DNA from: Acidibrevibacterium fodinaquatile
GTDB taxonomy: Bacteria; Pseudomonadota; Alphaproteobacteria; Acetobacterales; Acetobacteraceae
Direction of reading: 5' to 3'
Length of the DNA: 64,000 nucleotides
NCBI RefSeq assembly: GCF_003352165.1
Contig: NZ_CP029176.1
Span: 2,797,501-2,861,500, forward strand
Shown here: one piece after another, positions 17,527 through 29,094 of the stretch
Layout: each line of letters begins with the position of its first letter
How positions within the stretch are numbered: the stretch's first letter is position 1
Program-made: the position numbers and the translations under genes
The notes under the pieces: generated by a model
The model's database searches: none
What the model saw: only the letters and a program-made list of their open reading frames with translations
Told to the model about the DNA's origin: nothing

Positions 17527-18726
17527 TCAGAGCCCGAGAATCGCCTTGGCGATGATGTTGCGCTGGATCTCGTTCGAGCCGCCATAGATCGAGATCTTAC
17601 GCCAGTTGAAGTAGGTGGGGGCGGCGGGGGCGGCATAATCCGGGCCGATCGGCGGCTCGTTCCAGCCTTCTTCGAATTGCGGCTGATAGGGCATGGCGTA
17701 AGGACCAACCACGTCCATGAGCAATTCCGTCGTCGCCTGCTGGATTTCCGAGCCCTTGATCTTGAGGATCGAGGAGGCGGGATCGGGCTTGCCGCGGGCG
17801 CCGCGCCGCTCATTGGCAACGACGCGCAACTGCGTCAGCTCCAGCGCTTTCAATTCGACCTCGACGGCGGCCAGCTTTTCGCGAAACCGCGGATTATCGA
17901 TCACCCGTTGCTCGCCGACGCGCTCGAGAGCCGCGAGTTCCTTGATACGCCGGATGCGTTCTTTCGAGGTGCCGACGCGGGCAATGCCGGTGCGCTCGTT
18001 GCCGAGCAGGAATTTCGCGTAATCCCAACCCTTGTTTTCTTCTCCGACGAGGTTTTCGAGCGGCACCTTGACATCATCGAAGAACACCTCGTTGACCTCA
18101 TGCCCGCCATCGATGGTCTGGATCGGACGCACCGTGATGCCGGGCGATCGCATGTCAATGAGCAGGAATGAAATGCCTTCCTGCGGCTTGGCAGAAGGAT
18201 CGGTGCGCACGAGACAGAAGATCCAATCCGCATATTGCGCGAGCGTGGTCCAGGTTTTCTGGCCATTGACGACGTAATGATCGCCATCGCGTTTCGCACT
18301 GGTGCGCAGACTCGCAAGATCGGAGCCCGAGCCCGGCTCGGAAAATCCCTGGCAAAACCAGATATCGATATTGGCGATCTTGGGCAGGAACTCGTGTTTT
18401 TGCCGCTCATTGCCAAACGTTGCGATGACCGGCCCGACCATGCTGACATTGAACGGCAGCGGCGGCGGCACGTTCGCCTGCTGCATCTCATCCTGATAGA
18501 AATAGGTCTGGATCGGGCTCCAGTCGCGCCCGCCCCATGCCTTGGGCCAATGCGGGACAGCAAGCCCGCGCGCGTTCAGAAAGCGCTGCGAGACAACCAT
18601 CTCATCACGTGAAAGATGGCGTCCCTCGCTCGCTTTGCGCCGGATCGCCTCGGGAAACTCGTTGCGAAAGAAATGCCGCATTTCGTCGCGAAAAGCGATC
18701 TCTTCCTTGGTGAACGCGAGGTCCAT
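17527..18726 (-). CDS. pimC: Acyl-CoA dehydrogenase, PimC-like large subunit
   Basis: A 399-residue acyl-CoA dehydrogenase. MDLAFTKEEIAFRDEMR, GFSEPGSGSDLASLRT (FAD/substrate region), NGQKTWTTLAQYADWIF, IQTIDGGHEVNEVFFDDV and the C-terminal ISIYGGSNEIQRNIIAKAIL are strongly ACAD and match the PimC large subunit. It precedes pimD by 7 nt and follows pimB with repeat copy D between. The predicted electron acceptor is ETF, not encoded here. The physiological substrate is inferred from operon context. Confidence 0.82.
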   Translation of the reverse strand: MDLAFTKEEIAFRDEMRHFFRNEFPEAIRRKASEGRHLSRDEMVVSQRFLNARGLAVPHWPKAWGGRDWSPIQTYFYQDEMQQANVPPPLPFNVSMVGPVIATFGNERQKHEFLPKIANIDIWFCQGFSEPGSGSDLASLRTSAKRDGDHYVVNGQKTWTTLAQYADWIFCLVRTDPSAKPQEGISFLLIDMRSPGITVRPIQTIDGGHEVNEVFFDDVKVPLENLVGEENKGWDYAKFLLGNERTGIARVGTSKERIRRIKELAALERVGEQRVIDNPRFREKLAAVEVELKALELTQLRVVANERRGARGKPDPASSILKIKGSEIQQATTELLMDVVGPYAMPYQPQFEEGWNEPPIGPDYAAPAAPTYFNWRKISIYGGSNEIQRNIIAKAILGL

Positions 18727-18763
18727 GAGCGAAACTCCCAGATGAGAAAAGGCAAGAGAGACT

Positions 18764-18882
18764 CTTCTTTTTCTGAAGAAAAAGAAGCAAAAAGACTTCT
18801 ATCCTTTGGGCAGTGCCTGCGGCACTGCCCGTTTCGTAAAGATGGGACAAAAGTTTTTTGGTTCTTTTTTTCAAAAAAGAAC
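18764..18882. repeat. Nested palindromic intergenic element, copy D
   Basis: This is the most complete copy. The left hairpin is at 18764-18787 (CTTCTTTTTC/GAAAAAGAAG, loop TGAA), followed by GCAAAAAGACTT. A perfect central palindrome GGGCAGTGCC-TGC-GGCACTGCCC lies at 18808-18830, then AAAGTTTTTTG, and the right hairpin GTTCTTTTTT/AAAAAAGAAC at 18861-18882. It lies inside the minus-strand pim cluster, between pimB (6 nt away) and pimC (37 nt away). Confidence 0.92.
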
Positions 18883-18888
18883 TCTCCC

Positions 18889-20070
18889 TCAGAAAATCTC
18901 GAACAACCCGGCCGCCCCCATGCCGCCGCCGATGCACATGGTGATGACGGCGCGCTTGGCGCCACGCCGGCGGCCCTCGATCAGCGCGTGCCCAGTCATA
19001 CGCGAGCCGCTCATGCCGTAGGGGTGGCCGATGGCAATCGAGCCGCCATCGACATTGAGGATATCGCTGGGAATGCCGAGCCGGTCGCGGCAATAGAGCA
19101 CCTGGCTCGCGAAGGCCTCGTTCAGTTCCCAAAGATCGATATCGTCCATCTTCAGCCCCTGACGCTGGAGCAGGCGGGGGACGGCGAAGACCGGGCCGAT
19201 GCCCATCTCGTCAGGCTCGCAGCCAGCGACGGTGAGACCACGAAAGGCACCGAGCGGCGTCAAGCCACGGCGCGACGCTTCGCGGTCTGACATCACGACG
19301 CAGACACTGGCGCCGTCGGAGAGCTGGCTCGCGTTGCCGGCGGTGATGAAATGCTCCGGCCCGCGCACCGGCTTCAACGCGGCGAGCCCGGCGAGCGTCG
19401 TCTCCGGCCGATTGCCCTCATCCTGCTCAAGGGTGACCGGATGGTGGGAGACGGCACCGGTTTCCTTATCGACGACGGCTTTTACCGTACTCATCGCGAC
19501 GATCTCCTCGGCGAGCCTGCCTTCCCGCTGCGCCGCGGCGATGCGTTGCTGGCTTTGCAACGCGTATTCATCCTGCGCCTCGCGCGAGACTTTATAGCGC
19601 GCGGCGACGATATCGGCGGTTTCGATCATCGGCATGTAGATCGCCGGCTTGTGCGCCTCTAGCCACTCATTGCGGGCATGATGGCGATTGGCGTGGTCTT
19701 GCACCAGGCTGATTGATTCGAGCCCGCCGGCGACCGCGACCGGCACGCCATCGACGATGACGCGCTGAGCGGCGATCGCGATCGCTTGCAGACCCGAAGA
19801 GCAAAAGCGATTAACCGTCATCGCCGAGACGCTAACCGGGAGCCCGGCGCGCAACGCCGCCTGGCGCGCGATATTGCCGCCGGTCGCCCCTTCCGGCATG
19901 GCGCAGCCGAGCACCACTTCCTCGACGTCACCGGGCTCGATCCCGGCGCGGCTCACCGCGTGGCGGATGACATGGCCGCCGAGATCGGCGCCATGCGTGA
20001 GATTGAAGGCGCCGCGGCCGGCTTTGCCAATCGGCGTGCGGGCAGTGGCGACGATGACGGCTTCGACCAT
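18889..20070 (-). CDS. pimB: Acetyl-CoA acyltransferase (thiolase), PimB-like
   Basis: A 393-residue thiolase that cleaves 3-ketoacyl-CoA in the last step of beta-oxidation. The nucleophile is Cys90 in [10 protein letters not shown]; the catalytic His lies in [11 protein letters not shown] and the second Cys in [15 protein letters not shown]. Length is typical for a degradative thiolase tetramer. It lies 13 nt downstream of the CoA-ligase gene and is followed by repeat copy D then pimC and pimD, reproducing pimFABCD order. Specificity for dicarboxylyl-CoA is inferred from the operon. Confidence 0.85.
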   Translation of the reverse strand: MVEAVIVATARTPIGKAGRGAFNLTHGADLGGHVIRHAVSRAGIEPGDVEEVVLGCAMPEGATGGNIARQAALRAGLPVSVSAMTVNRFCSSGLQAIAIAAQRVIVDGVPVAVAGGLESISLVQDHANRHHARNEWLEAHKPAIYMPMIETADIVAARYKVSREAQDEYALQSQQRIAAAQREGRLAEEIVAMSTVKAVVDKETGAVSHHPVTLEQDEGNRPETTLAGLAALKPVRGPEHFITAGNASQLSDGASVCVVMSDREASRRGLTPLGAFRGLTVAGCEPDEMGIGPVFAVPRLLQRQGLKMDDIDLWELNEAFASQVLYCRDRLGIPSDILNVDGGSIAIGHPYGMSGSRMTGHALIEGRRRGAKRAVITMCIGGGMGAAGLFEIF

Positions 20071-20083
20071 GGTGGGCTCCTCT

Positions 20084-21763
20084 CTATGACGCCGGCGCGG
20101 GCGCGCCGGGGGTGTGTTGGCTCGCTTCTTGCTCGATCAGATCCCGTTTGGAAAGCTTGCCGACCGGCGTGCGCGGCAGGCTGGCCCGAAATTCGAGCGC
20201 GGTCGGCAATTCGTGGCGCCCGAGCTTGTCGGCGAGAAAGGCGCGCAATTCCTCGAGCGTGAACGGCTCCGCGCCCTCTCGCAGGGTGACGAACGCTTTC
20301 GCCGCCTGGCCGCGATAGGGATCGGGCACGCCGATCACGATGACCTCGGCAACCGAAGGGTGCTCATAGATCGCGTTTTCGATCATCGTCGGATAGACGT
20401 TGAAGCCGCCCGAGATGATCATATCCTTCTTGCGATCGACGAGGAAGAATTGCCCTTTTTCGTCCATATAGCCGATATCGCCGGTCAGGAGCCAGCCATC
20501 GACGAAAGCGCTCTCGGTTTCTTCCGGCCGTTTCCAATAGGCTTTGGTGACATTCGGTCCCTTGATGCGGATTTCACCGCGCTCACCGGGAGGAAGAACG
20601 CGGCGCGGATCATCGAGGGCGACGATGTCCATCTCGATCCCCGGCAATGGCACGCCGATCAGCCCCGCGGTATAGATCTGGCCGGGCATCAGCGAGGTAC
20701 CGGCGGGTGCGGTTTCGGTCATCCCCCAGCCGCCGCCGAGGCGATGGCCGGTAAGCTTCTCCAGCCGCTCAGCCACCTCTTGCGGCAACGGCGCGCCGCC
20801 GGAACCGATCGAGCGCAGCGAAGACAAATCATATTTCTCGATATCGGGATGATTGGCGAGCGCGATCCACATCGTCGGCACGCCAGGGAAATTCGTCGCG
20901 CGCTTTTCGCTGATATCGCGGAGCGTGGTTTCCGCATCAAAGCGAATCCTCAACAACTGCTCGACGCCGTTCCTGATGCCAAGCAAAAGCACATTGGTCA
21001 GCGCATAGATATGAAAATAGGGCAACACGCCGATGATTTTATCGTCCGGCCGCGATGCCCGCCCATTGCCAGCAAGCCAAGCATTATAAATCGCGACGGC
21101 GCTGGTGAAATTGCCATGCGTCAGCATCGCCGCGCGCGGCAGACCGGTGGTGCCGCCGGTATATTGCAAAACGGCGACGTCATCGGGCGTCAGAGACGGC
21201 CATGCAAGCGGCATCGGCGTCTCGCCCAAGGTTGCGAAGTCGATCGCGCCTTCGGGAAGCGGCGAAAGCGGAACCGGGATTGCCCCCCAGGCGTCGGCGG
21301 CGCCGACCACGAGATGCGCCGCAACCCCGTCCCGCGCCAACGTGGCTGCGTTTGTCAATAAGTTCGCGAGATTGGCGGTGATCAGAATGCGCGACTCGCT
21401 ATCCTCCATCTTATAGCGGAGCGCGCGCAGCGGATCGAGGGGCGAGAGATGGACGACACGCGCGCCCGTGCGGAGCACCGCGAAAAACGCGATCGGATGA
21501 TAGGGGAGATTGGCAAGATAAAGCGCAACCGAGCGTCCTGGCCCGGCGCCCAAGCGCGCAAGGCCGGCGGCGGCGCGCGCGACGGCGGCGCCAAATTCCG
21601 CGAAGCTCATGCGATGGCCATTGAATTCGAAAGCCGGCCGGTCGCCATAGGCGGCGACCGCGTCATCGAGCATGTCCGTGAGCGTGCCGGCCGCGATCTT
21701 CGTCCCCCAGTCGAGGCCCGGCGGATAGATCGCTTCCCAGGGATGCGGACGTGAGCCGCTCAT
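20084..21763 (-). CDS. pimA: Acid-CoA ligase (FadD/PimA-like, AMP-forming)
   Basis: A 559-residue ANL-superfamily ligase that activates an acid to its acyl-CoA via an acyl-adenylate. Motifs: [20 protein letters not shown] (AMP binding, about residue 200), [25 protein letters not shown], and the hinge [16 protein letters not shown]. The C-terminal adenylation Lys lies in [13 protein letters not shown]. It sits between pimF and pimB with gaps of 16 and 13 nt. In the pim operon this enzyme accepts C6-C12 dicarboxylic acids and fatty acids; a general long-chain fatty acid ligase is the alternative. Confidence 0.83.
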   Translation of the reverse strand: MSGSRPHPWEAIYPPGLDWGTKIAAGTLTDMLDDAVAAYGDRPAFEFNGHRMSFAEFGAAVARAAAGLARLGAGPGRSVALYLANLPYHPIAFFAVLRTGARVVHLSPLDPLRALRYKMEDSESRILITANLANLLTNAATLARDGVAAHLVVGAADAWGAIPVPLSPLPEGAIDFATLGETPMPLAWPSLTPDDVAVLQYTGGTTGLPRAAMLTHGNFTSAVAIYNAWLAGNGRASRPDDKIIGVLPYFHIYALTNVLLLGIRNGVEQLLRIRFDAETTLRDISEKRATNFPGVPTMWIALANHPDIEKYDLSSLRSIGSGGAPLPQEVAERLEKLTGHRLGGGWGMTETAPAGTSLMPGQIYTAGLIGVPLPGIEMDIVALDDPRRVLPPGERGEIRIKGPNVTKAYWKRPEETESAFVDGWLLTGDIGYMDEKGQFFLVDRKKDMIISGGFNVYPTMIENAIYEHPSVAEVIVIGVPDPYRGQAAKAFVTLREGAEPFTLEELRAFLADKLGRHELPTALEFRASLPRTPVGKLSKRDLIEQEASQHTPGAPAPAS

Positions 21764-21779
21764 CGCTGCGCCCCTTTCG

Positions 21780-23894
<2,115 letters not shown>

Positions 23895-23921
23895 GATCAT
23901 TTCCTCCGCCGTTCGATCTTG

Positions 23922-24626
23922 TCACACTTCTAGCCATTCCTGGCGAATTTTCGCATTCGCCGAAAATTCCGCCGCCGTGCCCTCAAACACGATGCTGCCA
24001 TGACCCATGATATAGAGCCGTTGCGCGAGTTCGAGGGCGATCGCGAGTTTCTGTTCGACGAGCAGGATCGTCACCCCGCGGCGCGCCACCTCGGCGAGGA
24101 GATCGCGCACCCGCGCGACCATCATCGGCGCCAGCCCCTCGGTCGGTTCATCGACCATGATCAGGCGCGGATTGCCCATCAGGGTGCGGCAGATGGTAAG
24201 CATCTGCTGCTCGCCGCCCGAAAGCGCGCCGGCCGGCGCCGCCGCGCGCTCGCCAAGGCGCGGGAACAAAGCATAGGCGTCGGCCAGCGCAAAGGCCGCT
24301 TGGCCTCGATGCACGCCGCGCTTCTCGCCGAGCAGCAGGTTTTCGGCGACCGTGAGATCGGGGAAAATGGCGCGATCCTCGGGGACATAGCCGAGCCCGC
24401 GGCGGGCGATCTCATGGGGCGCGAGGGTGCTGATGTCCTCGCCCTTGAAGCGGATCGCGCCGGCGCGCGTAACCCCGCCCATGATCGCCTTCAGCGTCGT
24501 CGAGCGGCCGGCACCATTGCGCCCGAGCAGGGCGACGATCTCGCCCTCGCCGATCGCAAGCGTAACCCCGCGCAGAACCTGGCTCTTGCCGTACCAGGCG
24601 TCGAGGTCGCGGATCTCGAGCATCAT
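23922..24626 (-). CDS. livF: Liv-type ABC transporter ATP-binding protein (LivF)
   Basis: A 234-residue cytoplasmic ATPase of a branched-chain-amino-acid-type importer. The Walker A reads GRNGAGRSTT, with Arg in place of the usual Lys. The signature is LSGGEQQML, the Walker B is LIMVDEPTEGLAP, and the switch region LLVEQKLAIALELAQRLYI is typical of LivF. Its ATG overlaps the livG stop (ATGA). The adjacent pim operon suggests the importer may take up an organic or aromatic acid rather than amino acids; this is inference. Confidence 0.88.
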   Translation of the reverse strand: MMLEIRDLDAWYGKSQVLRGVTLAIGEGEIVALLGRNGAGRSTTLKAIMGGVTRAGAIRFKGEDISTLAPHEIARRGLGYVPEDRAIFPDLTVAENLLLGEKRGVHRGQAAFALADAYALFPRLGERAAAPAGALSGGEQQMLTICRTLMGNPRLIMVDEPTEGLAPMMVARVRDLLAEVARRGVTILLVEQKLAIALELAQRLYIMGHGSIVFEGTAAEFSANAKIRQEWLEV

Positions 24627-25384
24627 GTCAGAACCTCCGCCGCGGCGCCAAGATAGGCGGCGCGCACCCGCGCATCGCCGCGCACCGTCTCCGGCGGGCC
24701 GGAGGCGATCACCCCGCCATCGGCGAGCACGGTGATGGCATCGGCGAGGTCGAACACGACGGAGAGATCATGCTCGATCATCACCAGCGTGCGCCCGGCG
24801 GAAAGCCGGCGCAGCAGCGCGACGGCGCGTTCGGTTTCGGCGCGGCTCATGCCGGCGGTCGGCTCGTCGAGCAGGATGGTATGCGCGCCGCCGACGAGGG
24901 CGAGGCCGATCTCGAGCGCCCGCTGCTCGGCGTAGGCGAGCGCGCCGGCGGCAACGTCGCGCCGCGGGCCGAGATCGAGAAGCGCCAGCATCTCCTCGAT
25001 GCGCGCGGTAAGGTCGGCGAACCCGTCGATCCGGCGCCAGAAGGCATGGCCGCAGCCGGAGACGCGCATGCCGGCGATGCGCAGATTCTCGAACACCGAA
25101 AGCCGCGGAAACAGGCTCGTCACCTGAAAACTGCGGGCAAGGCCGCGGCGGAAAATCGCGTGCGGCGAAAGCCCGGTGATGTCCTCGCCCGCGAGCCAAA
25201 CGCTGCCGCGATCGAGCCGGAGGCGGCCAGTGATGAGATGAAATAGCGTCGATTTGCCGGCACCGTTGGGGCCGATGATGGCATGGCGGGTGCCGGCCGG
25301 AATGTCGAGCGAGACATCGCGCAGGATCGAGGTCGCGCCAAAGCTTTTATAAAGCCCGCGGAGCGAGAGGGCGGGCTCGCTCAT
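24623..25384 (-). CDS. livG: Liv-type ABC transporter ATP-binding protein (LivG)
   Basis: A 253-residue ATPase partner of LivF. The Walker A is canonical (GPNGAGKSTLFH). LARSFQVTSLFPRLSVFENL is the LivG Q-loop region. The ABC signature region is atypical (AGALAYAEQRALEIGLAL, in place of LSYGEQR), with Walker B TILLDEPTAGMS and H-loop MIEHDLSVVFDLAD. It starts at the ATG overlapping the livM stop (ATGA at 25381-25384). A longer upstream frame lies wholly inside livM and is ignored. It is part of the livKHMGF operon transcribed leftward. Confidence 0.9.
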   Translation of the reverse strand: MSEPALSLRGLYKSFGATSILRDVSLDIPAGTRHAIIGPNGAGKSTLFHLITGRLRLDRGSVWLAGEDITGLSPHAIFRRGLARSFQVTSLFPRLSVFENLRIAGMRVSGCGHAFWRRIDGFADLTARIEEMLALLDLGPRRDVAAGALAYAEQRALEIGLALVGGAHTILLDEPTAGMSRAETERAVALLRRLSAGRTLVMIEHDLSVVFDLADAITVLADGGVIASGPPETVRGDARVRAAYLGAAAEVLT

Positions 25385-26676
25385 GAAACGCCCCTCGCCG
25401 CGTGCGCCGCCGCCTCCTGCCAGGCGGCGCGCGCCGGCGGCGCAAGGCGGCGGAGAAGAACGGCGCCGAGGAGGAACAGAGCCAGCGGGATCAGCCATTG
25501 CGCGGGTTCCGTCGGCTGAATGGCGAGGCCGAACAGGCGCCCGGCCTTGGCCCCGCCGCGCACGGCTTGCAACCGGTAGGCGAGTTCGGCAAGCCCCACC
25601 ACCCCCGCAAGCGTCAGCGCCATCGCCGGCAATAGCGCGAGATAAGGGCCGAGCAACCGCGCACCAACGCCGGCACGCAGGATCGGCGCATGGCTTTGGA
25701 TGATCCCGGAAATCCCCCCCGGCGCCCAGAGCACCATGGTAACGAAGATCAGCCCGGAATAGAGCTGCCAGGCGTCCGTCACGGTGCCGAGCGCGACCTG
25801 CAGCAGCGTCACCACCACGGCGCCGATCACCGGCCCAGAAAATGTTCCGACGCCGCCGATATAGGTCATCAGCAAGACCGCCCCCGAGGCCGCCGAGCCG
25901 ATATTGGAGACGGTCATGATCTCGTCGTTCAGCGCCTGCATCCCGCCCGCGACCCCGGCGAAGATCCCGGCGAGGAGAAAGGTTAGAAACCGGATGCGCG
26001 CCGGGTCGTAGCCGAGAAAATCGACCCTGAGCGGATTGTCGCGAACGGCATTGGCGAGCCGCCCGAGCGGCGTCCTCGTCACCCCCCACATCAGCGCCGC
26101 GGCGATCACGGCCCAAGCCGCGAGCACGTAGTAGATCTGCAAGGCCGAGCCGAAATCAAAGCCGAACAGCGCCGGGCCGCCGGAGCGATCGCCGGAAACC
26201 CCCTCCTCGCCGCCAAACCATTGCGGGATCATCACCACCAGGGCGACGGCGAGTTCGGCGATGCCGAGCGTGATCATCGCAAACGAGGTGCCTTCGCGGC
26301 GTGTCGCGAGCCAGCCGGCGGGAAGTGCTGCGAGCCCGCCGCCAATAGCGCCAGCGAGCGGCAAAAACACCACCGGGAGCGCCAAGCCACCATCGACCAG
26401 CTTCAAGAGATGCAGGCTCGCAAAGCCGCCCAGGCCGAAAAACACCGCATGCCCGAAATCGAGCATCCCCGCCTGGCCGAGCAACATGTTGAAGGAGAGC
26501 GCGAAAACGATGGCGATCGCCATGCGGTTGAGGAGCGAGAGGCCAAACCCACTGGTGAGCAGATGCGGCGCGACCAGGGCGATCACGATCGCCGCGCCCC
26601 AGAACAGGGCGGCGCCGCGCACGCCGCGGCGCATCCCGCTCTTGCCGGCGCTGGCGATGGCGAGAGGGTCCGCCAT
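25381..26676 (-). CDS. livM: Liv-type ABC transporter permease (LivM)
   Basis: A 431-residue inner-membrane permease with roughly ten hydrophobic segments. AIVFALSFNMLLGQAGMLDFGHAVFFGLGGF is the LivM family N-terminal signature. GRLANAVRDNPLRVDFLGYDP is the cytoplasmic coupling loop that contacts LivG/LivF. It has a C-terminal extension of about 80 residues beyond the usual end, containing two more hydrophobic stretches and a basic tail. It overlaps livG by 4 nt and starts 1 nt after livH ends. Confidence 0.9.
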   Translation of the reverse strand: MADPLAIASAGKSGMRRGVRGAALFWGAAIVIALVAPHLLTSGFGLSLLNRMAIAIVFALSFNMLLGQAGMLDFGHAVFFGLGGFASLHLLKLVDGGLALPVVFLPLAGAIGGGLAALPAGWLATRREGTSFAMITLGIAELAVALVVMIPQWFGGEEGVSGDRSGGPALFGFDFGSALQIYYVLAAWAVIAAALMWGVTRTPLGRLANAVRDNPLRVDFLGYDPARIRFLTFLLAGIFAGVAGGMQALNDEIMTVSNIGSAASGAVLLMTYIGGVGTFSGPVIGAVVVTLLQVALGTVTDAWQLYSGLIFVTMVLWAPGGISGIIQSHAPILRAGVGARLLGPYLALLPAMALTLAGVVGLAELAYRLQAVRGGAKAGRLFGLAIQPTEPAQWLIPLALFLLGAVLLRRLAPPARAAWQEAAAHAARGVS

Positions 26677-26677
26677 C

Positions 26678-27616
26678 TCAATCCGCCCGCGCGCCCATCA
26701 ACCCACGCGGATTGAGCGCAAGCAGAAGGACCAGCATGAGATAGGGCACCGCCGGCGCGGCATGGGCGATGGTGAGCTGACCGAGCGCGCCATGCGGGTC
26801 GAGCGGCAAGCCGATATGACCGAGCACCGTGCCGAGCGGCGCATCAAGCGTCACTGACGCGGTCTGGACGAACCCGATCGCGAGCGAGGCGATCAAGGCG
26901 CCGGGAATCGAACCGAGCCCGCCCATGATGACGACGGCGAAGACGATCGGGCCGAGAGCGTCGGCCATGCCCGGCGTCGTCGTGAAGACATTGCCGCCGA
27001 TGACGCCGGCGAGCCCGGCGAGCGCGCAGCCGGCGCCGAACACCAACGTAAACACACGCGGCACGTTATGGCCGAGCATCGCCACCATGTCGGGATGGGT
27101 CAAGGCGGCGCGGATGACGAGGCCGAGCCGGGTGCGCGCGAGCGCGGCATAGAGCCCGGCAAAGATCGCGACGGAAACCGCCATCATGAACAGCCGATAG
27201 GCCTGATACTGAATGCCACCGAGGGTGAAAGCGGGGAAATCGAGCGCCGCCGGCACGCGATAGGGCGCCGCCGTCCGCCCCCAGATCAGCGGCACGATCT
27301 CGCCGATGATGAACGCAAGCCCGACGGTGAACAAAAGCTCGGCGAGCTTGCCATGACGATGCACGGCGCGGAGACCATAGCGCTCGACCACGACGCCAAG
27401 GACACCGACGAGAAGCGGCGCGATCACCAGCCCCGGCCAGAAGCCGAGCCCGACGCTGATCGTATAGGCGAAATAGGCGCCAAGCATGTAAAAGCTGGCA
27501 TGGGCGAAGTTCAGGACACCCATCATGCCGACGATCAACGTGAGCCCGCTCGACAGCATGAACAAGAGCAGCCCATACACCAGGCCGTTGAGCAGAACGA
27601 GAAGCGTTTCCTGCAT
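26678..27616 (-). CDS. livH: Liv-type ABC transporter permease (LivH)
   Basis: A 312-residue permease forming the channel with LivM. LNGLVYGLLLFMLSSGLTLIVGMMGVLNFAHASFYMLGAY is the LivH signature region. The coupling loop RAALTHPDMVAMLGHNVPRVF and IVFAVVIMGGLGSIPGALIAS also match. The start is ATG at 27616; the codon before it is TTG. It lies 29 bp downstream of the binding-protein gene livK. Confidence 0.9.
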   Translation of the reverse strand: MQETLLVLLNGLVYGLLLFMLSSGLTLIVGMMGVLNFAHASFYMLGAYFAYTISVGLGFWPGLVIAPLLVGVLGVVVERYGLRAVHRHGKLAELLFTVGLAFIIGEIVPLIWGRTAAPYRVPAALDFPAFTLGGIQYQAYRLFMMAVSVAIFAGLYAALARTRLGLVIRAALTHPDMVAMLGHNVPRVFTLVFGAGCALAGLAGVIGGNVFTTTPGMADALGPIVFAVVIMGGLGSIPGALIASLAIGFVQTASVTLDAPLGTVLGHIGLPLDPHGALGQLTIAHAAPAVPYLMLVLLLALNPRGLMGARAD

Positions 27617-27645
27617 CAAAACTGGCCTTGTTCCCGCAGCCGCGC

Positions 27646-28881
27646 TCAGCCCGGCGCCTTCATCGCGCAGGTGGTCGGCAGGCGCGTCTCCTCGGCGTCG
27701 AAGCGCTTGATGGTCTTAAAGCCGAGCGGCACGCCGGGGAACATATGCGGCATGTCCGGCGCCAGGATCGAGACATACATCGGCTGCAGCAATTGATGAT
27801 TGTCGGCGCGGATCTCTTCGGGGCCGAGCGGTGTGTCGAACTTCATCCCGGACAAGACTTTTCCGACCTTGAGCGGGTCGGAACTGTCGGCCTTCTTCAT
27901 CGCCGCCGCCAGCGTGTCGATCATGTCGACGACCCGCCAGTAATAGAAATTCTCGTTGTATTTGGCTTTGAACTCGGCCGCCATGCGGTCGATCGCGGGG
28001 GCATCGACATTCTCATGCCACTCGCTGATCTGGGCGTCGCCCTTGCCGGCCATGCCGACCGCTTGCACGGTTTCGCGAGCGCCGAGATAATAGGTAAAGA
28101 AAGTCGCGGGAAAGCCGGTATCGGCGGCGGCTTTGACGAGCAGCGTGAGATCGGCGCCCCAGGCGCCGGTGACCACCGCATCGGCGCCGGCGGCACGCAT
28201 CTTGGCGATATAAGGGGTGAAATCGGTCACTTTGCCGAGCGGCACGCGTTCGGTGCCGACAATCGCAAGATCGGCACGTTTGCCGCCGATCATCGCGACC
28301 GCCGCTTTTTCCACCGATTGCCCGAAGGAATAATCCTGATTGAAAACATAGACTTTATGGATGTTGGGGCTCGCGACGATATAGTCGGCAAGCGCCTTCA
28401 TCTTCATGTCACTGTCGGCATCGAAGCGGAAATGCCACCAATTGCATTTCTCGTTGGTGAGCGCGGGATCGACGGCGGCATAGTTGAGATAGAGCACGGC
28501 ATGCTCGGGATCGCGGCGGTTGTTTTTCGCGGTGGCGTCCGACAACGCGAAGGCGACCGAGGAGCCATTGCCCTGAGTGATGTAGTGGATGCCGTCATCG
28601 ACCGCCTTGCGGAACATGGTCAGCGACTTTTCCGGGCTCACCTCGTTATCCATCACCACCAATTCGAAGGTGCGGTTGCCGGCGGCGTGGGCGGCATTCA
28701 CCCGGTCGATGGCGAAGCGGAAATGCTGCTCGCCGAGCCGGCCGGTGGAGGCGAACGGGCCGCTCATCGGGTCGATATAGGCGATCCGCACCACCTCATC
28801 GGCGCGCGCGGTCACGGCCGGCCCGGCGAGCAGGGCCCCTGCCGCGACGGTGCCGAGCACAACGGCTTTGGTAAACTTCAT
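27646..28881 (-). CDS. livK: Periplasmic substrate-binding protein of Liv-type ABC transporter
   Basis: A 411-residue periplasmic-binding-fold type I protein. Residues 1-27 are a signal peptide (MKFTKAVVLGTVAAGALLAG, cleavage after ARA). The mature start VVRIAYIDPMSGPFASTGRLGEQHFRFA is typical of LivK/UrtA/HbaE relatives. A strong GGGAGGGCGGAG lies before the ATG. It heads the livKHMGF operon. The closest look-alikes include binding proteins for aromatic and dicarboxylic acids as well as amino acids, so with pim genes downstream a carboxylic acid ligand is plausible. The ligand is not determinable from sequence alone. Confidence 0.88.
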   Translation of the reverse strand: MKFTKAVVLGTVAAGALLAGPAVTARADEVVRIAYIDPMSGPFASTGRLGEQHFRFAIDRVNAAHAAGNRTFELVVMDNEVSPEKSLTMFRKAVDDGIHYITQGNGSSVAFALSDATAKNNRRDPEHAVLYLNYAAVDPALTNEKCNWWHFRFDADSDMKMKALADYIVASPNIHKVYVFNQDYSFGQSVEKAAVAMIGGKRADLAIVGTERVPLGKVTDFTPYIAKMRAAGADAVVTGAWGADLTLLVKAAADTGFPATFFTYYLGARETVQAVGMAGKGDAQISEWHENVDAPAIDRMAAEFKAKYNENFYYWRVVDMIDTLAAAMKKADSSDPLKVGKVLSGMKFDTPLGPEEIRADNHQLLQPMYVSILAPDMPHMFPGVPLGFKTIKRFDAEETRLPTTCAMKAPG

Positions 28882-29094
28882 CTCCGCCCTCCCTCGTCAT
28901 TTCTGTTCGTTCGTTGTTTTCAGCCGGTCGCTCGTCGATCGGCCTTGCCAATGAAGCGTCAGCGATCTTCTATGGGGGGACTTTGTCACCGGCCAAGGAG
29001 GCCTGTCAATGAACGCCTCTTCACTTATAGGGAAGGAAGATAACGTGATGCACAAAACGTTGCCGCGGCGCGTGGCGAAAGCGGATGCCCGCCG

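Noticed and set aside
18605-19132. Open frames through repeat copies giving FFFEKKNQKTF or [10 protein letters not shown] peptides
   Set aside because: These peptides are simply the repeat element read as protein. They recur at each copy and lack starts and context.
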